A stretch of DNA of 64,000 nt, from contig NZ_MKEK01000001.1 of the NCBI RefSeq assembly GCF_001752395.1, forward strand, positions 3,320,441-3,384,440, written 5' to 3'. Numbering within the stretch: position 1 is the stretch's first letter; every line of letters starts with the position of its first letter. Shown piece after piece: positions 51,652-59,999 of this stretch. The DNA comes from Rheinheimera salexigens (GTDB taxonomy: Bacteria > Pseudomonadota > Gammaproteobacteria > Enterobacterales > Alteromonadaceae). Below the pieces are notes generated by a model. It saw nothing but the letters and a program-made list of their open reading frames with translations, did no database searches and was not told the DNA's origin. Position numbers and translations under genes: made by a program.

Positions 51652-53502
51652 ATGGATCAAAATCCTCAGTCGCAGTTAAAACTCCTGATCGTGAAAGGTA
51701 AAGAGCAAGGTTATCTAACGTTTGCTGAAGTTAACGATCACCTTCCACAAGATATTATTGATTCGGATCAGATTGAAGACATAATCCGCATGATCAACGA
51801 CATGGGCATTCAAGTATTTGAAAGTGCCCCTGATGCCGATGACTTAATCATGGCCGATGCCAATACTGATGAAGATGCAGTTGAAGAAGCCGCTCAAGCA
51901 TTAGTTAGCGTTGACAAAGAACTGGGCCGCACAACCGATCCTGTTCGCATGTACATGCGTGAAATGGGTACAGTAGAACTGTTAACCCGTGAAGGCGAAA
52001 TTGTTATCGCCAAGCGCATTGAAGAAGGTATCAACACTGTCCAGTCTTCAGTTGCAGAATACCCAGAAGCTATTACTTACCTACTAGAACAGTGGGATAA
52101 ATACGAAGCTGAAGAAATTCGTTTAAGTGACATCGTTATCGGTTTCATTGATCCTAATGAAATTGAAGATGCGCCTATTGTTGGTACTAATATTGGTTCT
52201 GAAGTACCACAGAATAAGCGTGACGACAAAGATAAAGACGATGACGACGAAGAAGAGGAAGAAGAAGAGGAAGAAGAAGAAGCGGATACCGGTCCAGATC
52301 CAGAGTTAGCGCGTGAAAAATTCACTGAACTTCGCGATCAGTATGAAGTAACTCGACGCTCTATTGAGAAAAATGGCCGCGAACACGCGACAACTAAAAC
52401 CGAAATCGAAGCATTAAGTGAAGTCTTCCGTTGTTTCCGTTTAGTACCAAAACAGTTTGATCGCTTAGTTAAAAGTATGCGCGAAATGATGGGCCGCGTG
52501 CGTGTACAAGAGCGTTTAATCTTAAAAAATTGTGTTGAATACGCAAAAATGCCGAAAAAAGCCTTCGTTAAGGCCTTTACCGGTTCAGAATCATCAACTG
52601 CTTGGTTAGATGCCGAATTAGCGGCAGGTAAACCCTATTCAGCTAAACTAGATGAAATGCAGGAAGATTTATTCCGCAGCATCGACAAGCTGAAAAAAGT
52701 TGAAGAAGAAACCGGTTTAAGTATCGCAAGCATTAAAGATATCAACCGTCGTATGTCAATCGGTGAAGCGAAAGCGCGCCGGGCGAAAAAAGAAATGGTC
52801 GAAGCAAACTTACGTTTGGTTATTTCTATCGCTAAAAAATATACCAACCGCGGCTTACAGTTCTTAGATTTAATCCAAGAAGGTAACATCGGCTTAATGA
52901 AGGCCGTAGATAAGTTTGAATACCGTCGTGGTTATAAGTTCTCAACTTATGCTACTTGGTGGATACGTCAAGCTATCACGCGCTCAATCGCTGACCAAGC
53001 ACGCACTATCCGTATTCCAGTGCACATGATTGAAACCATTAACAAGCTAAACCGTATTTCACGGCAAATGCTGCAAGAAATGGGACGCGAAGCGACACCT
53101 GAAGAATTATCAGAGCGGATGTTAATGCCTGAAGATAAAATTCTGAAAGTGTTAAAAATCGCTAAAGAGCCTATTTCAATGGAAACCCCTATCGGTGATG
53201 ACGACGATTCACATTTAGGTGACTTTATTGAAGATGCTGGCGGCGAGTCACCATTAGACTCAGCAACCATCGAAAGCTTGAAAAACGCCACTAACGATGT
53301 ACTTGCCGGCTTAACCGCTCGCGAAGCAAAAGTACTACGTATGCGTTTTGGTATTGATATGAATACCGACCATACGTTAGAAGAAGTGGGCAAGCAATTC
53401 GACGTTACCCGTGAGCGTATTCGTCAAATTGAAGCTAAAGCGTTACGTAAGTTACGCCACCCTTCTCGTTCAGAAGTATTAAAAAGCTTCTTAGACGAAT
53501 AA
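51652..53502 (+). CDS. rpoD: RNA polymerase sigma factor RpoD (sigma-70)
   Basis: 616 aa primary sigma factor. Region 1.1 is at the N-terminus, region 1.2 contains [21 protein letters not shown], and 2.3-2.4 contains [20 protein letters not shown]. Region 4.2 is [22 protein letters not shown]. The non-conserved spacer carries an aspartate/glutamate tract at about residues 190-212 with 11 consecutive glutamates, typical of this region but long. It is the last gene of rpsU-dnaG-rpoD. Confidence 0.99.
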   Translation: MDQNPQSQLKLLIVKGKEQGYLTFAEVNDHLPQDIIDSDQIEDIIRMINDMGIQVFESAPDADDLIMADANTDEDAVEEAAQALVSVDKELGRTTDPVRMYMREMGTVELLTREGEIVIAKRIEEGINTVQSSVAEYPEAITYLLEQWDKYEAEEIRLSDIVIGFIDPNEIEDAPIVGTNIGSEVPQNKRDDKDKDDDDEEEEEEEEEEEADTGPDPELAREKFTELRDQYEVTRRSIEKNGREHATTKTEIEALSEVFRCFRLVPKQFDRLVKSMREMMGRVRVQERLILKNCVEYAKMPKKAFVKAFTGSESSTAWLDAELAAGKPYSAKLDEMQEDLFRSIDKLKKVEEETGLSIASIKDINRRMSIGEAKARRAKKEMVEANLRLVISIAKKYTNRGLQFLDLIQEGNIGLMKAVDKFEYRRGYKFSTYATWWIRQAITRSIADQARTIRIPVHMIETINKLNRISRQMLQEMGREATPEELSERMLMPEDKILKVLKIAKEPISMETPIGDDDDSHLGDFIEDAGGESPLDSATIESLKNATNDVLAGLTAREAKVLRMRFGIDMNTDHTLEEVGKQFDVTRERIRQIEAKALRKLRHPSRSEVLKSFLDE

Positions 53503-53511
53503 AAGCAGTGC

Positions 53512-53545
53512 AAATAAAGGCGCCAAACGGCGCCTTTATTATTTA
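53512..53545 (+). terminator. Terminator after rpoD
   Basis: AATAAAGGCGCC (53513-53524) pairs with GGCGCCTTTATT (53529-53540) around AAAC. AT-rich sequence with T-runs follows. Confidence 0.9.
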
Positions 53546-53601
53546 TTTATCACTAAAGCTTAAAAAGTAAGCAGTTAAGCCACATTAACCCCACAAGTCA
53601 G

Positions 53602-53630
53602 ATGACAAAGCAGTGAAAAGTTTTTATACT
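53602..53630 (+). promoter_or_regulatory. Sigma-70 promoter with GC-rich discriminator for the tRNA-Ile2 transcript
   Basis: ATGACA (53602-53607) and TATACT (53625-53630) have ideal 17-base spacing, and the next bases, GCCCTCGC, are GC-rich as at stringently controlled stable-RNA promoters. It lies upstream of the tRNA-like half copy, so that copy and its insert should be transcribed as the tRNA leader. Confidence 0.6.
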
Positions 53631-53655
53631 GCCCTCGCTTTAATAAAAGCGCAGA

Positions 53656-53842
53656 AAAAAGTTTCACATGGCCCCATAGCTCAGTTGGCTGAGGGTCGGT
53701 CATCGTAAGATGATGAGGGGTGACTTAACGTCACGCCGAAAGACACAAAGGCGAGACCGTGGATGGTCGAGCCGGAACAATGCTACAGGACGTACCTTAG
53801 CAGATGTACAAAAAGTTTCACATGGCCCCATAGCTCAGTTGG
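53656..53842 (+). repeat. 33-base direct repeat of tRNA-Ile2 leader plus tRNA 5' half, 154-base period
   Basis: Bases 53656-53688 and 53810-53842 are identical. Each starts AAAAAGTTTCACAT, runs into the tRNA 5' end GGCCCCATAGCTCAGTTGG, and then diverges. Only the second copy continues as a full tRNA. Confidence 0.92.
53670..53809 (+). ncRNA. Unassigned structured RNA: truncated tRNA 5' half fused to a 121-base multi-hairpin segment
   Basis: After the tRNA 5' half, five consecutive stems can be read. CTCAG/CTGAG (53680-53684/53689-53693) has a TTGG loop. TCATC/GATGA (53700-53704/53709-53713) has a GTAA tetraloop. GTGAC/GTCAC (53720-53724/53730-53734) can be extended by GG/CC. GGCGAGACC/GGTCGAGCC (53750-53758/53765-53773) has a tandem G-A/G-A internal loop. 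TGCTA/TAGCA (53781-53785/53798-53802) has AGG/CCT inside. The acceptor 3' strand and T arm of a tRNA are missing, so it is not a tRNA. I do not recognise the family; it could be a leader RNA, a ribozyme-like element or a small mobile element. Confidence 0.5.
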
Positions 53843-53900
53843 TTAGAGCGCTCGACTCATAATCGATCGGTCCCTGGTTCGAGTCCAGGTGGGGCCACCA
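53824..53900 (+). tRNA. ileX: tRNA-Ile2 (anticodon CAT, lysidine-modified type)
   Basis: 77 bases with a perfect acceptor stem GGCCCCA/TGGGGCC, encoded CCA, D arm GCTC/GAGC, anticodon loop CTCATAA and T arm CCTGG/CCAGG with TTCGAGT. The CAT anticodon could mean Met or Ile2. The GGCCCC acceptor and the position after rpoD match E. coli ileX, so Ile2 (AUA-decoding, modified by TilS) is chosen. Position 27-43 is a C-T mismatch. Confidence 0.9.
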
Positions 53901-54602
53901 TTCTTAAAGTCTTTTTGCTTTACCTACTTTCTGAAAATAGCCCGATTCTACCTCTACGCTACCGATATCCTAACGAAATATTTAGCATTCTTTCAAGAAA
54001 AACTCTAAAACTGCTTGTGTACTTCCTTACGCCACTGACATACATAAAATATTTCTATATCAGATAGGTTTATGATGAGTTTTGATGACAATAAGGATGA
54101 GGCAAATCAGTTTTCCCTCAAGCTAACTTGTAAAGCTTTTTCGCCATTTTCAATTTTTCTTTCCTTTTGAAATCCAGGCACGATTGTTAGTCAAATATAT
54201 AGCTACTTCAGGATTCTGGAGTCATTTTCAGAACAGCTCTAAATTCGTCGCTCATCGCTTGCCCTACAAGTGAACTATGAATGGACAATTTAGCTATACT
54301 AGGGCCCATTGAAAGTATATTCTTTCTGTAGAGGTCCCAAGCTGGCCAGACACGGCCAGCACGAGCATAGATTTGCTCTCACCATCGGTAATCCCCCTAA
54401 CAAATAATTGAACCACTACACCTGCCTCCTTAATGACCATAGACAAAAGTGGTGATGGCTAAGATAAATCCTCCACTAGGCACGATAATATTTAGAGTTA
54501 AAATGATTGCTCTTTTGTCTTCTAAGCAGCGACAACATTTCCATGTTATAAACGCTTAAGCACGAATTCCACCGAGCATTATGGTCACAAGGAATATTTA
54601 TA
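53901..54602. other. 702-base stretch without a clear gene, possible gene remnant
   Basis: AT-rich, no long frame on either strand. On the minus strand an open stretch of 56 codons (54208-54378) reads like protein (EQIYARAGRVWPAWDLYRKN, later AMSDEFRAVLKMTPES) but has no start codon at its head. A neighbouring frame upstream also reads plausibly (VVVQLFVRGITDGE). This may be a decayed gene. A 32-codon plus-strand frame from 54072 has no support. Confidence 0.4.
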
Positions 54603-55268
54603 ATGAAAAAACTACTATTATGTTTGCTGGGATCAATCTCGCCTTTATATGCTGGCGACAGTATGCCTGACGGTTTAGTGATTATTCAAAAGCCTATTAT
54701 TTTTGATGAGATGCGTAAGGCTTTAACCTTGCAGTATATGCAACAACACTATGGCATGGTGCAGGACGAGCCCGTTATTGATCCAAAGATGGTGGTGGTA
54801 CACTGGACGGTAATCCCAACTTTTGAGCAAACCTTCGCGGCGTTTAACCCGCCGGAATTGCCCGCTGCGCGCGATGGCATTCGGGCCGGTGGTAATTTAA
54901 ATGTGTCCAGCCAGTTTGTGATTGACCGGGATGGTACCGTTTACCAGTTAATGCCGGAAACTACCATGGCTCGCCACACTATTGGCATTAATTACACCGC
55001 CATTGGTATTGAAAATATTGCTGACGGCAATAGCCTGCCAATGACTGAGGCGCAATTAGCCGCTAATACCAAACTGATTACTTATTTAGCGGGCAAGTAT
55101 CCGATAAAGTATGTGCTTGGCCACAGCGAGTACCACAGGTTTCGGGATACCGACTGGTGGAAAGAGACAGACGCCAACTATTTTACTGAAAAGAATGACC
55201 CCGATATTGCGTTTATGCAACGGCTGCGCAGCAGCCTAAGCGCACTGTCGCTTAAGCCGCTACCCTAA
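54603..55268 (+). CDS. Secreted N-acetylmuramoyl-L-alanine amidase (Amidase_2/AmpD type)
   Basis: 221 aa. The signal peptide MKKLLLCLLGSISPLYA is followed by an Amidase_2 domain. VVVHWTV gives the first zinc histidine (H67), MARHTIGINYTAIGIEN the central motif, and VLGHSEYHRFRDTDWW the last ligand region. Such enzymes cut the amide between muramic acid and the stem peptide; with a signal peptide it should act in the periplasm or outside. It converges closely on the alternative oxidase gene (10 bases between the stops). It stands alone, with no lysis or phage genes nearby. Confidence 0.88.
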   Translation: MKKLLLCLLGSISPLYAGDSMPDGLVIIQKPIIFDEMRKALTLQYMQQHYGMVQDEPVIDPKMVVVHWTVIPTFEQTFAAFNPPELPAARDGIRAGGNLNVSSQFVIDRDGTVYQLMPETTMARHTIGINYTAIGIENIADGNSLPMTEAQLAANTKLITYLAGKYPIKYVLGHSEYHRFRDTDWWKETDANYFTEKNDPDIAFMQRLRSSLSALSLKPLP

Positions 55269-55278
55269 TGGCTGGCCG

Positions 55279-55950
55279 CTAATTATTTGCCAACTGATTA
55301 GCAAAATCGTGATTGACATCGCGATGGCCGGCTTCATCGGCCCGCACAACAATAATAACGTCGCGCAGGCGGGCATCGGCCGGCAGCTGCCAGTAATCGA
55401 TAGCAACCTGCGGTGCCGGAATGTTGTCGAGGGCGCCGCTGTCAACTTCCTGCAGATAACAGCTGTAACTGTATACGGCTTCTTCTTCGAAGTAGCCAAC
55501 TAGGCGGTGCGCTGTTTTCGCCGAAATAATATATAGCAGTAAAAAACCACTAAAAAAGAAACCTTGAGCTAATAAAATTAGCAACCGCTCAAACCAACTT
55601 GGTTTGGCAATTTCGATAAAAGTCATCAAGTGCATACGCTCATTTTCCGCTTCATCCAGCAAAGTGCGGATCCAGCCGTTGTCGTCTTCCATCCGACGTA
55701 AGCTACGCATATGACGCAACATACCGGCAACCATACCAGGCACTCCTGCTACCGTTTCTAAAATAACTGCCCTATGGCCATAGCGTTTAGCAAAAAAAGT
55801 ATCAGCGCAAAAGCGTAGCATTTTAGTCAGACGAAAAGCGATGCGATCGGAGATATTGGCAGGCGTGTGGTGTGAGGCTAATGGATCATCGGTACTGTTG
55901 GCGTTGTTGCTGGCGTTAACGTTTTTAGTCTTGTTTTCAGGTTCAGACAT
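55279..55950 (-). CDS. Alternative oxidase (ubiquinol oxidase, AOX)
   Basis: 223 aa. All diiron ligand motifs are present: E65 in [11 protein letters not shown]104 and H107 in [11 protein letters not shown]156 in [11 protein letters not shown]206 and H209 in [15 protein letters not shown] moves electrons from ubiquinol to oxygen without pumping protons and resists cyanide and nitric oxide. The [12 protein letters not shown] segment fits its membrane-surface binding. The frame extends to a GTG at 55995, but ATG 55950 with AAGAGAG upstream is chosen. Bacterial AOX is sporadic and its regulation is often linked to NO or cyanide; I see no NorR or NsrR site that I would defend. Confidence 0.93.
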   Translation of the reverse strand: MSEPENKTKNVNASNNANSTDDPLASHHTPANISDRIAFRLTKMLRFCADTFFAKRYGHRAVILETVAGVPGMVAGMLRHMRSLRRMEDDNGWIRTLLDEAENERMHLMTFIEIAKPSWFERLLILLAQGFFFSGFLLLYIISAKTAHRLVGYFEEEAVYSYSCYLQEVDSGALDNIPAPQVAIDYWQLPADARLRDVIIVVRADEAGHRDVNHDFANQLANN

Positions 55951-56316
55951 CGGTAGCTCTCTTAGTAAACAGGATGGTTTCCACGATGGCAGCACTATGC
56001 TTAACCCTAGCTGATTCTAGCCATTCACCTATTGGCAAATGATCTGGTTCACCCACTCCATAAACGGGAGTTGTCGCAAAGTTGCTTGGGGTATAGCTCA
56101 TATACATAGTTGCTAAGGTGATGAGACTCGCTGAGCTTTTGTCTATTACACCTAACATGAAAAGTTTTTTCAGTATTTATTATGTTATACAAAAATGAGA
56201 AAGTCGTCTGGTCAATACATAACTATTTCATCTAACTCATAGCGAAAGCGTATTTTCTTATTGCGCTACAAAGAGCTAGAGTATCCCGTTACATTATTGT
56301 TTCTTAAGAGGATGCT
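55951..56316. other. 366-base gap between the divergent alternative oxidase and tcyP genes
   Basis: AT-rich near tcyP. A 71-codon minus-strand frame (55943-56158) overlaps the oxidase start and lacks a ribosome site. I see no RNA or convincing operator. Confidence 0.5.
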
Positions 56317-57699
56317 ATGTCGCTTGCTGTATTGTTAATGTTGGCGTTGTTTGTTGGCTTACTGTTCGCGATTTATTGGTATTCGCAAAAAAATCACACC
56401 TTATCTCGCACTGTTTTATTTGGTTTGATACTGGGTAGTGTATTTGGCTTGCTGTTACAGTTTTTATTTGCCGAACAACCACAAGTGATCAAGGATGTCT
56501 TAGGCTGGGTGGCTGTTGTAGGCCAAGGCTATGTTGGGCTATTAAAAATGCTCATTATGCCTTTAGTATTGATATTTATGATTGCCGCGGTGGTTAAGCT
56601 TGAAGACCAAGGCTCGTTAGGTAAAATTTCTTTCGTCAGCATTTCGATTTTACTGTTTACCACAGCCATTGCGGCTCTGGTGGGTATAGCAGTCACTTAT
56701 GGTTTTGATCTTAGTATTGATGGTTTAGTGGCCGGCACACGCGAAGCGGCACAGATGACCACCTTGCAAAGCAGAGCCGCTACGGTAGCCGATTTAACTG
56801 TGCCACAGATGCTGCTGAGTTTTATTCCGCAAAATCCATTTGCCGATCTAAGTAACCTGCGTTCAACCTCGATTATTGCTGTAGTAATTTTTGGTGTGTT
56901 GGTAGGCATAGCTGCTCGCAAAGTAATGCAGGAGCGGTCCGAACTTGCTACTCCTATTCGTACGGCTGTTAACGCCTTACAAGCCACAGTGATGAGTTTA
57001 GTGAAAATGGTCATTGCCTTAACGCCTTATGGTGTTGCAGGCCTTATGACGAGTGTTGTGGCTAAATCGAGTAGTAACGATATTTTTAACTTGCTGGCAT
57101 TTATTGTCGCTTCTTATGTCGCCATTTTAATTATGTTTATGGTACATGGCTTGTTGCTTAGCTTAGTTGGCGTCAACCCAAAACAATATTTTACAAAGAT
57201 TTGGCCAGTATTAACCTTTGCGTTTAGCTCGCGCAGTTCGGCAGCGTCAATACCGATGAATATTGATGTTCAAGTCAATCAACTTAAAGTGCCGCCTGCT
57301 ATTGCGAACTTATCGGCCTCTTTTGGTGCCACTATTGGCCAAAATGGCTGTGCCGGTATCTACCCTGCTATGCTAGCCGTCATGGTGGCACCGAGTGTTG
57401 GCATTGACCCGATGACTTTTGAATTTATCGCTTCGTTAGTGGGTATTGTTGTCATTAGCTCTTTTGGTATTGCTGGAGTCGGTGGTGGTGCCACGTTTGC
57501 CGCGTTAGTGGTATTACCGACAATGGGCCTACCAATCGAAATTGTCGCGTTATTAATTTCAATAGAGCCTTTAATTGATATGGCTCGTACAGCTTTAAAT
57601 GTGTCGGGTTCAATGACCTCAGGTGTTATCACCAGCAAGTTAATCGGCCCGTCGCAACAAGAGCAGCCGCTACCGACAGCAGCTCTAACTCAAGATTAA
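56317..57699 (+). CDS. tcyP: L-cystine transporter TcyP (sodium:dicarboxylate symporter family)
   Basis: 460 aa with the glutamate-transporter fold. It follows remembered E. coli TcyP/YdjN closely, for example LKMLIMPLVLIFMIAAV, FTTAIAALVGI, LTFAFSSRSSAASIPMN and FGATIGQNGCAGIYPAMLAV. It imports cystine, supplying sulfur and cysteine for glutathione (gshA is elsewhere in this window). GAGGATGCT precedes the ATG. It is transcribed alone. Confidence 0.92.
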   Translation: MSLAVLLMLALFVGLLFAIYWYSQKNHTLSRTVLFGLILGSVFGLLLQFLFAEQPQVIKDVLGWVAVVGQGYVGLLKMLIMPLVLIFMIAAVVKLEDQGSLGKISFVSISILLFTTAIAALVGIAVTYGFDLSIDGLVAGTREAAQMTTLQSRAATVADLTVPQMLLSFIPQNPFADLSNLRSTSIIAVVIFGVLVGIAARKVMQERSELATPIRTAVNALQATVMSLVKMVIALTPYGVAGLMTSVVAKSSSNDIFNLLAFIVASYVAILIMFMVHGLLLSLVGVNPKQYFTKIWPVLTFAFSSRSSAASIPMNIDVQVNQLKVPPAIANLSASFGATIGQNGCAGIYPAMLAVMVAPSVGIDPMTFEFIASLVGIVVISSFGIAGVGGGATFAALVVLPTMGLPIEIVALLISIEPLIDMARTALNVSGSMTSGVITSKLIGPSQQEQPLPTAALTQD

Positions 57700-57792
57700 G
57701 CACAGGCTAAAACGGGCAAATATTGAGAAGCTATTCATTTAGTTTTAAATGTTTTAGTCAGTATTTGCCCTGTTAGGTTTTCAACCAAACGT

Positions 57793-58002
57793 CTACTCTG
57801 TTGGTTCGTAGACGAGTATGTCACCTGGCTGACAACCCAATACTTGGCAAATAGCCTCTAATGTACTGAAACGAATAGCTTTAACTTTGCCATTCTTTAG
57901 CAGCGATAAATTTGTCATTGAAACATTTACTCGCATTGAAAGCTCAGTTAATGACATCTTATTTTTCGCCAGCTCAACGTCAAGATTAATTCTAATGGAC
58001 AT
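57793..58002 (-). CDS. Small XRE/Cro-type HTH regulator (YozG-like)
   Basis: 69 aa, consisting of a single HTH domain: LAKNKMSLTELSMRVNVSMTNLSLLKNGKVKAI followed by LEAICQVLGCQPGDILVYEP. Such minimal regulators are often paired with small membrane proteins, as here; it lies 39 bases after the membrane protein gene. The regulated genes are unknown. Confidence 0.85.
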   Translation of the reverse strand: MSIRINLDVELAKNKMSLTELSMRVNVSMTNLSLLKNGKVKAIRFSTLEAICQVLGCQPGDILVYEPTE

Positions 58003-58041
58003 GGATAATTCGCCCCGATTTTGTTGGCTTTAGTGGCTCAG

Positions 58042-58650
58042 TTAGACAATTTCAACACTATGGTCGTTACGAAAAAACTGGATAGCAACCAACGCCATCA
58101 GTATCGGGAAAAGCACAATATTTGCTGCTGCGAACACAACTGTAAGCTGTAAAATACACATGACTAATAAACCGAAAGCAAATGCTTTCATAATATTACT
58201 CAGTTCACTCAAGCGGGTTAAAAATGCCACGGCAAGGATAAACGCAACAACAGCGTAGAAAAATAGTAAGCTTAAACTGATTACCACTCCCCAACTCATC
58301 CAAGCTTCACTATTGCTAGTTACCATGCCGCTAGCAAGCAAAATATCAATAATAACCGTGCTATGGAATACAGCAATAACGGCAGCCATAATCAGTAATA
58401 ATATTGCTGAAAGTCCACCATTGAGTTGTTCACGACACAGTTTATAAAGACCGATATAAACGATTATTTCAAGTAGGCCGATAATAACAAACAGCGCATC
58501 CCAGCCATTTAACGTTAAAAAATCATCAGCAATTAATTCGGCACTATTGGTGCTAAAGATAGCGCCAAAAGCGTAAATCCAATAGATAGGAAACAATACA
58601 GCTAAACTAGCTGCAGCTATACCGGCTAAAACATTTGATTTTGACATCAT
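58042..58650 (-). CDS. Six-helix membrane protein of unknown function (possibly DUF2975-like)
   Basis: About 202 aa, almost entirely hydrophobic, with about six predicted membrane helices and no enzymatic motif that I recognise. ATG 58650 has a perfect AAGGAG six bases upstream and replaces the longer frame to 58719. Pairing with a 69-aa HTH gene is typical of DUF2975/YozG cassettes, which suggests a membrane partner of the regulator, but the family call is tentative. Confidence 0.75.
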   Translation of the reverse strand: MMSKSNVLAGIAAASLAVLFPIYWIYAFGAIFSTNSAELIADDFLTLNGWDALFVIIGLLEIIVYIGLYKLCREQLNGGLSAILLLIMAAVIAVFHSTVIIDILLASGMVTSNSEAWMSWGVVISLSLLFFYAVVAFILAVAFLTRLSELSNIMKAFAFGLLVMCILQLTVVFAAANIVLFPILMALVAIQFFRNDHSVEIV

Positions 58651-58820
58651 GACTCTCTCCTTGGCGACATTAACAGTGCTTACACCTATTAATTTAAGCG
58701 AGAAAGCATCATTTATCAATAAATATTTTATGATAAACGTAAAATATATGGGATTTGACAGACCTGCCCCTGTTTAAATGGTATGAAAATAGGATCAGGC
58801 CTTTAGATATCCTTGCTGTT

Positions 58821-59999
58821 TTAATCCGCCTTATTGCTAAGTGCCCAACGGACAATCTGGCTCCACGATGGTTCTTTACCATACTGCTGCATACCGCGTA
58901 AAAATACCCGCCCTGCAACACGGCGCATCCACCACACTGTCGCCAGTAGTAATAACAACGACAATACCGGTTGCCACCAAGCTATATCCACCATCGACAT
59001 TTTTACCGGCATCGCGGCAAAAGATGTTAACGGTAAAAAGCTCAGTAGCGTCATGCCCCAGCCAGCGGGACTGTCTATTACTAAGTAGGTGAATACCATT
59101 GGCAGCCAAGTAAGCAACATAACTGCGCTTTTACCACTATTATTGGGATCGTCAATAGACGCGGCAATCGCGCCCATAAAGCTTGCGCATAACACCACGC
59201 CAAGCAGCGCAAAAGGCAGCAGCCAAAATATCACGCTAAAATCCAACCAGCCTAAATTCAGTCCTTTTTTCGTAAACATGCTTACTACAACAATGCTCAT
59301 CAGCATGATTAACCCCGAAGTTAGCATGGCTTTTAATGCGCTGAAGCTATGACCCAACACTTTGCCATCCATCCACTGCTGTGGGGTTAAAATAGCGTAT
59401 AACTGCTCGGTTACCCGCTGCTGCTTTTCTCCGGTAATACTGGTCAGCATATGGCCAAAGGCGGTAGTTAAGCCAACAAATAACAAGATCAATAAGCCCA
59501 TGGCGACCTTTTTTTCGGGCCTGTCTTTACCTTTGTAAGAGGGATCTAGATATTGAGTATTAATGCTTAGCGGTTGCTCCAGTTGGGCATATTGCGCATC
59601 GTCAAGCCCCATCTCGTTAGCTGCGCGCTTACGATAATGCTGCTGTAGTACCTGCTCTAACTGGGTTAACCACTTTTTACCGGTCAAAGTATGAATACTA
59701 ACACCCGCATCTTGTTTACTTAGCACTGCATGCCAAGAGTTATCACTTTGCATCTGGGTTAATTGGGTATCAAAACTAATGCTTGGTCGCTGAAACTGAA
59801 ACTGCTCAGTGTTTTCAATATTAAAGTCAGCGGGCACGGCGATACGATATTGCTGCTGGCTTTCATCAGTAAAAAAGCTCCACAATACTATTGCACCTAA
59901 TATACCCAGCATAAGTAAATAGGACACGAGTTGCTGCTTCCATTTAAAAAAACGCAAAAACTCCCAGCGAGCAACCAATAAACTTTGGCGTGAAATCAT
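58821..59999 (-). CDS. ABC transporter permease (NatB-like)
   Basis: 392 aa. One N-terminal membrane helix (about 25-45) is followed by an extracytoplasmic domain of about 130 residues and a bundle of five to six helices (about 165-370), the NatB-type ABC-2 layout. Family members export Na+, peptides or drugs. The ATG overlaps the ATPase gene by four bases (ATGA), so the two proteins form one transporter. Confidence 0.88.
   Translation of the reverse strand: MISRQSLLVARWEFLRFFKWKQQLVSYLLMLGILGAIVLWSFFTDESQQQYRIAVPADFNIENTEQFQFQRPSISFDTQLTQMQSDNSWHAVLSKQDAGVSIHTLTGKKWLTQLEQVLQQHYRKRAANEMGLDDAQYAQLEQPLSINTQYLDPSYKGKDRPEKKVAMGLLILLFVGLTTAFGHMLTSITGEKQQRVTEQLYAILTPQQWMDGKVLGHSFSALKAMLTSGLIMLMSIVVVSMFTKKGLNLGWLDFSVIFWLLPFALLGVVLCASFMGAIAASIDDPNNSGKSAVMLLTWLPMVFTYLVIDSPAGWGMTLLSFLPLTSFAAMPVKMSMVDIAWWQPVLSLLLLLATVWWMRRVAGRVFLRGMQQYGKEPSWSQIVRWALSNKAD

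Noticed and set aside
52077..52325. Minus-strand serine-rich frame opposite rpoD
   Set aside because: It is the antisense shadow of the aspartate/glutamate tract.
53670..53745. A second complete tRNA in the first repeat copy
   Set aside because: There is no acceptor 3' strand, T arm or CCA; only the 5' 19 bases match.
53689..53809. Hammerhead ribozyme reading of the tRNA-linked insert (GATGAG ... GAAA around a stem)
   Set aside because: The CUGAUGA core is not present (A replaces the essential C before UGAUGA) and no cleavage-site strand closes the third stem.
53670..53900. tRNA-Met identity for the CAT-anticodon tRNA
   Set aside because: Elongator tRNA-Met has a different acceptor stem (GGCUAC type); the GGCCCC stem and post-rpoD position favour Ile2, though TilS recognition was not tested.
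54072..54170. 32-codon plus-strand frame in the gene-poor stretch after the tRNA
   Set aside because: Only a weak ribosome site, no homology recognised, and AT-rich context in which such frames arise by chance.
55943..56158. 71-codon minus-strand frame upstream of the alternative oxidase gene
   Set aside because: It overlaps the oxidase start, has no ribosome site and no recognisable domain.
58745..58815. REP-like or transposon-end palindrome (AGACCTGCCCC ... GGATCAGGCCT)
   Set aside because: The arms match poorly and no transposase is nearby.
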